Origin: Lutjanus erythropterus
Taxonomy: Eukaryota > Chordata > Actinopteri > Lutjaniformes > Lutjanidae
Length of the DNA: 64,000 nt
Reading direction: 5' to 3'
Assembly (NCBI GenBank): GCA_020091685.1
Contig: CM034604.1
Coordinates: forward strand, 12,174,519-12,238,518
A program made the position numbers and the translations under genes. How positions within the stretch are numbered: position 1 is the first letter of the stretch; every line of letters begins with the position of its first letter. Shown one piece after another: positions 57,182 to 64,000 of this stretch. The notes beneath the pieces were generated by a model, which searched no databases, was not told the DNA's origin, and worked only from the letters and a program-made list of their open reading frames with translations.

Positions 57182-58911
57182 CGGTGTTGGACAAGTTACT
57201 CAGGAAGTTTAATTATTTACTTTTTACTTATTACTCCTTTCAAAATTAATATGATACTTTACTTCTTACTTGGTATCAAAAGTAATTAGTTACAGTACTC
57301 ATTATATTACTGTATTTTTACTTGCCCCCCATTTAAATTCCTACTTGCCCTGCCTAGGAGGTTCTTTTTCTGACTGTGTGGTGCATACTTTCACTCACAA
57401 CTTATTTCTAACCAAAATCCATTGCTTGTTGACTGTATAAAACACTACACAACACTTCTTTCTTCAGAGAGCAGTATTTATCAGCTATATTATAGCCAAC
57501 AAAGAAGGGATAAAAGAGATAAAGAAATTGTAAATAACAGAGGGGGTAGGAGCAGAAGAGTTTTTTTTTTTTTTTACTTTTAAAACTCTTACCCCTATTT
57601 AAAATGAACAACATTATTTATGTTCATTATTTGTTGTTGAGAATCCTGTTTGTCTTTCTTCTTTTTTATAGCTTGTTTTAATTTTGTTTGTATTATGTTA
57701 ACATGCTCAATAAACTTCAAACTCAACATTATATTTAACCAGGAATTTGTAGAGATCAGTGCAGTCAGATCAGTGAATTGTTTAAGTGCTATTTCACAGT
57801 AATTAAACAGTACCAGTTACTAGGAAAACAGCCTGCAGAGTCAGACTCTTAACACTGTTTTTGTGTGGTGAATTAAGGATTTATTTTGACCAATGGTGAT
57901 TGTGACTAACAAAGATGGTTTTGGTCAGTTCTACTTGTTTTTCTGTTGAGTTTGAATTAAGTGTGTTTTCCAAGGAGTTAACGAGCCAATTAAGCTCGTC
58001 TTAGTCTGGTAAAAGAGAGAAGGTGTACGATTGTGTTTTTCCATTTAAAATGGAAAATAAGTGTTGGAACATGTGATTTCTGTAGTAAACGCACGTAGCA
58101 TACGTATTATAGTGAATTTGCCGCTTACGCACATCTCCCAGCTGAGACCCGAGAGGACAGGAGGAGGTGAGAGTTGGGACAAAGATATCACCAATCTGAT
58201 GGATGGGCTGACAATGATCGTTTGGAAAACTTTAACATATCGCCCAGTTCTACCAGTTACACTCATCGTGCCTTCTCTGAACAGGTGAGCCACCTGTTTA
58301 AGGTTGTTGTTGCCTTGGAAAAATTATCCAATTTTTATCAGCTTTAGCCGGGAACTCTCAGCAGACAGTGCAGTAAATAGCCAGTATTGTAGCACTGTAC
58401 TCCACCCACGGATATATTTCTTTCCATGAAGGGAGAAACATTCTGCGTCTCTTTTCTGTCTCAGAAGTGAGCCTTCTGCCATGATGTTTGAATGAACATC
58501 TGACATCTGCACGTCAGAAGAGACACTCAGCCAATGGAGGCAGCAGCATACTGTAACTGGCCACTCCGGGGCTCCGTAGTAACAGAAATGAGAGAGGAAA
58601 AACATAATGTTGATAATAAAAAATGATCCGAGTCGGTGCTTGCACGATTGGGCATGTCTGGACAGGTTTTGCTTGCCTGCTGGTTATTTTTAGTTGCCCT
58701 GGGTATTCGGGCAACTGTTAATGTCGGACCCTGGAATGCCAACATACAAAGAACTCAGAGCCCATCCATGCATAAAAATCCCATAACACAGCATTACTTG
58801 GATTAGAAATTGTAATATAATTACTGTCTTAATAATTGTAATCCCTTATACTCCTTGTTACTGGTAAAAGTAGAAACAAGTGACTGAGTAATGCATTACT
58901 CCCCAACACTG
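57182..58911. mobile_element. hAT-like element with exact 8-bp TSD, hosting a second element
   Basis: ATCTCTTT occurs at 57174-57181 and 58912-58919. The left end is CGGTGTTGGACAAGTTACTC. The right end, in reverse, is CAGTGTTGGGGAGTAATGCA. The sub-terminal TTACTTTTTACTTATTACTC and GTAATCCCTTATACTCC phrases are typical of a large teleost family with GTGTTGGG ends. At 1730 bp it is long but has no transposase frame. Part of the extra length is the nested 57821-58252 element. A T tract lies at 57561-57576. Confidence 0.9.
57821..58252. mobile_element. Nested TAGGGCTGGGCGATAT-family element with exact 8-bp TSD
   Basis: CCAGTTAC occurs at 57813-57820 and 58253-58260. The right end, in reverse, is TAGAACTGGGCGATATG. 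The left end keeps only TAGG of the terminus. The right half (TTACGCACATCTCCCAGCTG, GACAATGATCGTTTGG, ATATCGCCCAG) aligns with the 45.56-45.93 kb copy. Part of the left body resembles 48.85 kb. Confidence 0.85.
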
Positions 58912-58919
58912 ATCTCTTT

Positions 58920-59935
58920 TGACTGTCTCCGTTACAGTCTGTTCAGTCCACAGTCTATGACCAAGTGCAGCTGAAAGAGGTGTTCAGTCACACACACTCA
59001 CACACACACACAGAGTGAGAGGAGAACTCAGAGACTAACAGGAAATGCAATTACTGTCTGTCTGGGCACAGCATTCCTCTACAGTATGGCCAATTTCACA
59101 GCAATTTTAGTGAGTCAACAGGTCGTAAGTAATCATAATGAGCACCTTAATGTTTTCACACGGAGCATGGCACCCCTTTGTGGTTTTATCCTTTGGCCAT
59201 TTGATCCCTCTAATCATCTACAAGCTATTTAAACTGTACACAGGAGCTGCGGGCTCATACAAGTCCCCAGAGGAGGCCTGCTGCCTCCGTGTTTGTGGAA
59301 TACTGTCATTTAAACACTGTGTCAACAAGGATCAGGTTCCTCACATGGTTTCTCTTTTGCTCAAAGGCTGGCGGCACACAGTCGAAATGGACACTGCGCT
59401 GACAGTGTGCTGTCAGGACCTCAGGTAGTGAGTAGATATTTTACGCTGTGGGTCATTATGGCACCGTACTTTTCAACTTGTGTCTGACAGGTTATGGTTG
59501 GTCTTTTGTGGGGGGAAGGAACTGCAAATGACATAAATAACAGTTTTAAAATGAATGGCTGCAGGGCAGATACTAAACCTCTACGGTGCTGTCTGACCCA
59601 TCACTTGATCAAACAGCCATCCAGAGCGAGTGAAATACGATCTGGGATCAATGGCTTAAGGGATTTCTGAGACAACTGCATTAAAGCTGCTACTTTGCTT
59701 GAAGTTACCCAAACATAAATGCTAGGGAACTAGACCTATGAAAAAGAGCTGTGAGAAACACTAACAGGTACACTTATTTTTTGAACACCTGTGCTATTTT
59801 AAGTCATGCTAGTGGCAGACTAGACTGCCTTGAGCTTTTGGAACAGATATTCATACCCTCTTCAGATGAAATGTAACATCTCTGGTGATCGCATCTAGTA
59901 CTGTCACATGGTCAATTTCAGTCTATCCAATATAT
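58920..59935. other. Unassigned sequence with CA microsatellite
   Basis: A CACACACT CA-repeat lies at 58985-59013. 59041-59440 is complex and repeat-free. The 96-codon plus frame at 59138 has cysteines and leucines but no recognisable family, and lacks splice or conservation evidence. Confidence 0.27.
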
Positions 59936-60293
59936 GAAGGACCAGTGTGTAGGATATAGTGGCATCTAATAGTGAGCTTGCAATACCTCGTTTCACCCGC
60001 CCCTTTCAAGCATGTAAGAAAAACTATGGTGGCAACGAAACTTGCACAATATGCCCAAACTATATCAAGAGCCACTGGTTAGTTTGCTTCTTCTGGGCTA
60101 CAGTAGAAACACTGCAGTGCAACATTGTGGCCTCCATAGAAGAGAACCTGCTCCTTCTGTAGATATAAGCGGCTTATTCTAAGGTAACTAAAACACAATT
60201 CTTATCTTCTGTTCATTATGCACAAAAAATATACTTAAACATTTTCTCCAAAAAATCCCTGTTAATCCTACGCACTGGACCTTTAAAGGACTA
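59936..60293 (-). mobile_element. Fish CCAGTGTGTAGGAT element, near full length
   Basis: The left end GGACCAGTGTGTAGGATATA and the reverse of the right end, AAGGTCCAGTGCGTAGGATT, are matching inverted ends. The internal phrases GTGGCATCTAATAGTGAG, GAGCCACTGGTTAGTTTG, CTGGGCTACAGTAGAAAC and TGTGGCCTCCATAGAAGAG are those of a very common teleost repeat. A TTAA is kept on the right side (60288-60291, in CTTTAAAGG). The left TTAA has decayed. Confidence 0.8.
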
Positions 60294-60445
60294 GTTTGTA
60301 GGATTTAGGGTCATCTTGTCTAAACTTGCAGACTGCAAACCCCCTGTCTCTCGCTCCTCTAAGGTGGCTACAAAACCTGTAAAAAATGGGAAAGGTCCCA
60401 TCTAGATCCAGTGTCCAGTCCAATAAATCCTCCTAAACCATACAC
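60288..60445 (+). mobile_element. Second element starting at the same TTAA (GGACTAGTTTGTAGGATTTAG)
   Basis: TTAAAGGACTAGTTTGTAGG begins in the TTAA that ends the previous element and continues GATTTAGGGTCATC and CTCTAAGGTGGCTAC. Its right end, near ATCCTCCTAAACCATACAC, is poorly preserved. Back-to-back TTAA insertions are one reading; a composite family is another. Confidence 0.5.
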
Positions 60446-62165
60446 ACTATATTTTTCTACTTCTGAACAATATTGGCAAGTTACCACACTAAATTAATAG
60501 GAGTGGAACTAACCAGAGTACCCACAATAAGATAATATTGCAATACATATGTAATGATACAATGTTATTGTAATTTTACAGGTTTTGCCAAATTCTGGGT
60601 ATATAAATAATTATTATTATATAAATATAATACATTTATACTGTGACTTTTTACAATTGCAAATCAACATCTGCTTTATCTAATTAGAAAAAAAGTCATT
60701 CAGCCCATGTCACTTAAATCAATTTAATTGCAGCATGATGGGATTATCAGGCAGATTTAGTGACTAACACATTCTTAAAAACATACAAATACCACTGACA
60801 ATGACCTCTGCTGAACTCATCAGAAAAAAACTCCATAAAACAACATCTAGTGGACTGAAAAAGCAATTGATTTTATTATTTGAATACTAAAAAGTTCAAG
60901 AAAGATTCATAATACTAATAATAGTAATAATTTATATAATAAATATACTTGGCATCCATGTATTAATATTGCAAAATATTGAAAGGAGCCACATGGCCGC
61001 AGACTGTAAACAAAATATCACATTTTCTCAGATATAAAATGAGAAACAAGAGAATAAATTTGTCATTGCTGTATGCATACAGATACATGAGAAGCATACA
61101 CACAACTGCATTGAAGGAACACACATGTTCATGGGCACACATATGTACACTGACACCACACAAGTAGTGGCTGTGAGTCCAGGTTGTCTGTGCATACCTC
61201 AGTCAGTGCCAAAATGATTAAACAAATACCCCCTTTGTGCACAGCAGCCTTGATTAAACTGAGTTGTATGTGCCCCTCTGAAAAAGAAATACAGGAAAGT
61301 GCCTTTGGTGGTGCCAAAATTCACTTGCCCTGTTAAAACATTGCTGCTGTCAAAGTTGTTTTTACTCTCTCACATGGAAACTAAATTTATCATGCCTCTC
61401 ATGAGCATTCAGGATTTTTTTTTTAAACAGAATGAGCTTGATTATTTATGTGAAAAATAAACATTGCAACTTTATCTGCATTAGTGGTCACAGAATGCTG
61501 ACACCAATAAATTTCAGCAAGAGCTTTTTTTCAGTGTCGCGATAGGAGTTGAAATAGGATTGTTGTGGTTTACTTAACAGATTGGAACAGATAGAAACCC
61601 AAACAAAATGTTCAAACTCTAAGAAATTATCAATGATTTCAGAAACTTCAGAAAGGACAAACTGTCTTCAGTTATTTATTATCATTATCAACACCTCATA
61701 GTAATGAGTTATTGTTAATATTTTATAGTACCTAATTATAATTTTATATATATTTTTTTTTTATTTATTCGTAATTATATGATGTAATATAATCTGAAGG
61801 TATGGGCAGTTGTTCTCTCATAAAACTGCACCCAGTAAGGTCCACAGTTATAATCATGTTAATCATATGATCATATTCAGGAGATTAATTAGGTTTTAAG
61901 GTTTGACATAAGGATAAATGTTGAGGAAATTTCAAACAGACTGACATGTCTGAATGAAAGTGCAGTTTTAAGTCTGGAGTTTTGGCCCAACATTCAATCT
62001 AAAACTGCCTATAATCTATATAAGTCAGCAATATCATTGTGGAAAATTGCACATTATCATGAGCAGCGAGTGAACTGAATAAATGAGATGAGCAATCCTG
62101 CCCTCCAGTGGCGATTTTCTGACTTGCAATGTTTTAATGACCAATTCTCTTTTTTCCACCCTACC
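60446..62165. other. AT-rich unassigned sequence
   Basis: 60530-60620 has ATATTGCAATACATATG-type motifs like the GCACGATA family (compare 63.52 kb) but no ends. AT-rich runs lie at 60598-60635 and 61740-61780. No gene recognised. Confidence 0.3.
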
Positions 62166-62169
62166 CTAA

Positions 62170-62600
62170 GCTGAGACATTTAGTTGATTAACTGAGAGCA
62201 AAAATACCAAAAATTCTGAAAAGGTTTGGTGGTTTCTTTTAGATTTAGTTGAATATCTTCAGGTTTGGACTGTTGGTCAGACAAAACAAGGCATCTGAAG
62301 ATGTCACCTTGGGCTCTAGGAAACTGGAGTGGATATTTTTCAACCTTTTCTTTGATCTTTTCTAGATTAACTAGAAATAAATAAATAAAAATTGCATGAA
62401 CAAAGAGTTTTGCAACATAAATGTGAATCATTTCTGTTCAAGAAAGTCATACTCAAAGATGTCTGCTGTCATAGAGTACAGAAACTGCAAAATATTCATA
62501 TTTGACAGGCTGAAATCAGAGAATTTGGACCAAAAAAAAGTTGGTGATTATGAATATACACACCGAATCAACTACTGTATATTCTAATTTAGTTGAAAAA
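62170..62600. mobile_element. Two half copies of family A in opposite orientation
   Basis: 62170-62395 reads in minus orientation (TTAGTTGATTAACTGAGAGC, TTGGACTGTTGGTCAGACAA, CACCTTGGGCTCTAGGAAAC). 62430-62600 reads in plus orientation (TCATAGAGTACAGAAACTGC, AATATTCATATTTGACAGGC, TGAAATCAGAGAATTTGG). Neither has intact ends. They may be two insertions or an inversion within one. Confidence 0.65.
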
Positions 62601-63522
62601 AAGGTCGTACAGGGTTACACTTCTCTGTTATGCTCAAAAGTGAAAAAGCTAGAGATGCTCAAAACGAACTTTTAAAATAGCTTATAATGCTACTTTCACA
62701 TTTTAAAGCTTGTAAAACGCAGGAGCTGATTGTATGTTTGAGGCTTATTGTCTCACATTACACTTGATCTCATGCAGGCTGTAATGTGTACACATCCATA
62801 TAAGCAGCGTCTTCCTCGCTATGTATCCCTGACACACTCAGACAATGCCTTTCTCTGACTTGCTGCCTCTGTTTGAGATGACAGATCATTGAATAATGAA
62901 TGATCCTCCTTTACAATTCTTTTGATTTATATTCTGACTTTTACCTTTACTATTTGAATACATTATACCAAGGCTTCCTGAAGAGCCTGCATTATTGAAG
63001 TGAGGTTTCACTTAAAACCATGTTCTCTGCTGCTCTGGAATTTTTAGCAGAGACAACTGGGCATTATCATACACACCAAGGCATCGTGACAAATGAAACA
63101 CTGTCTTAAATGTATCATTCATGAGAAATGCTTGTAAGGAGAAATTTTACAGCTTTACCTGTCTTCCTTCCTGCTGATTTTTCTGTGGTTACCTGACAAT
63201 ACCGAAAAAAGGCTTTTCCTAATGGACATTGCCTGTCTTGCAAATTGTAACACTTAATTTCTGAATGAGTCAACAAATACACGATTACAGTGTCCATTAA
63301 ACCGATCAGAGAGAAGAACATACTGTACTGTGAGGACAATCTCCTGTCATCCATGCCTCACTCAATATTGCTACTCAGCTTGACCAATGTTGCTGTCCAT
63401 GCTGGAGGCAAAGTTTTGGACCACAGACAGATTGGATTCCAGTTTCATCATCCTGTCAACTGCCTGACTGCCAAGAAACCCTGAGGTTCTCGGTTAGGTG
63501 TTCATCAGTCAATACTGAAACT
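62601..63522. other. Unassigned sequence
   Basis: 62750-63500 is moderately complex without recognised repeats. The frames of 64-79 codons near 63.1-63.5 kb have no domain. Confidence 0.28.
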
Positions 63523-64000
63523 AGGGCTGCACGGTATATTAAAAAAGCCATAATACAATTACTTTGACTAAGATTATTGCAATATGATACGATTCATGGG
63601 AATGATTTTTGCATGACAATTTTCATTTTTACAGAAAAAAAACAATCAACAATATCAAAATCGTGGTGATTTGTTTGGGTCATTTGGATTGTTTGGGTAC
63701 CAAACAAACATGTTTTCTTTCCTCTAAAGAAGGATTTTTAAGCCAGGGCATCTAAGAAGAACTAGAATAAATCAATATGATGCTTTTTTCTCATTTTGGC
63801 CAGTGAACAAAAGAGATCATTTTGCCCTCTGGACGATCCTGAACTCATTCATATGAACTAGCCATGTGGACACAACCATACCCACTTGAAATAATTACAT
63901 TTTCTTTTTTTCCACTACTCTGGCAGTGGAGAGGGATTATACAGGTCATTAGATCCACATGTCGCCAGTGACAAGGTGAGGTTGAATGGGGCCATTTTTG
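63523..64000. mobile_element. Left end of a TAGGGCTGCACGGTAT element, running to the window edge
   Basis: CTAGGGCTGCACGGTATATT is followed by CATAATACAATTACTTTG, ATTGCAATATGATACGATTC and AATATCAAAATCGTGGTGAT, matching the start of a common fish hAT-type family. The right end is not seen before 64000, so the extent is uncertain. Confidence 0.6.

Overview
The window reads as non-coding nuclear DNA of a ray-finned fish, most likely a spiny-rayed teleost. The evidence is moderate and patchy G+C, many long CA/GT microsatellites, and a dense load of short terminal-inverted-repeat (TIR) elements whose ends and bodies match repeat families I know from teleost genomes. There is also a teleost-type tRNA-derived SINE and a non-LTR retrotransposon tail. 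I could not run database searches, so family matches come from memory and from comparing copies inside this window.

I found no intact protein-coding gene, no rRNA, no functional tRNA and no CRISPR-like array. The longest open frames (about 110-167 codons) have low-complexity or patternless translations and overlap each other on both strands. Only two stretches carry recognisable protein ancestry, and both are transposon-related wrecks. One is a TTF-type zinc-finger relic on the minus strand at about 1.1-1.3 kb. The other is a BED-finger N-terminal relic at about 42.2 kb inside a hAT-like element.

Layout: 0-4.9 kb is unassigned sequence with one zinc-finger relic. 4.98-5.48 kb is a hAT-like element with an 8-bp target-site duplication (TSD). 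5.5-12.5 kb is mostly unassigned, with one repeat composite near 9.4 kb. 12.6-21.6 kb is repeat-rich, including nested elements at 12.6-14.0 and 18.3-18.9 kb. 22.4-26.6 kb has repeat-free, regulatory-looking sequence split by a fold-back element nested in a TIR element (23.95-24.98 kb). 26.9-27.9 kb is a nested element bordered by a roughly 60-bp direct duplication. 28.2-31.4 kb and 33-36.9 kb are repeat-poor. 36.9-38.1 and 40.2-42.75 kb hold TIR elements and a minisatellite. 43.1-44.5 kb is repeat-free. 45.2-45.9 kb holds relics. 46-52.3 kb is mainly unassigned. 52.35-53.6 kb and 57.17-58.92 kb are hAT-like elements with exact 8-bp TSDs that each host further elements. 59.9-63 kb is AT-rich with repeat relics, and a further element enters at 63.5 kb and runs off the end.

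The repeat-poor blocks between the transposons have the texture of regulatory DNA: complex sequence, homeodomain-type TAATTA cores and no coding signature. A plausible reading is a gene desert or large intron near a developmental gene. That is inference only, because conservation cannot be seen in one sequence. I found no new functional system. The best observations concern insertion history (nested TSDs, a long flanking duplication) and candidate conserved non-coding elements.
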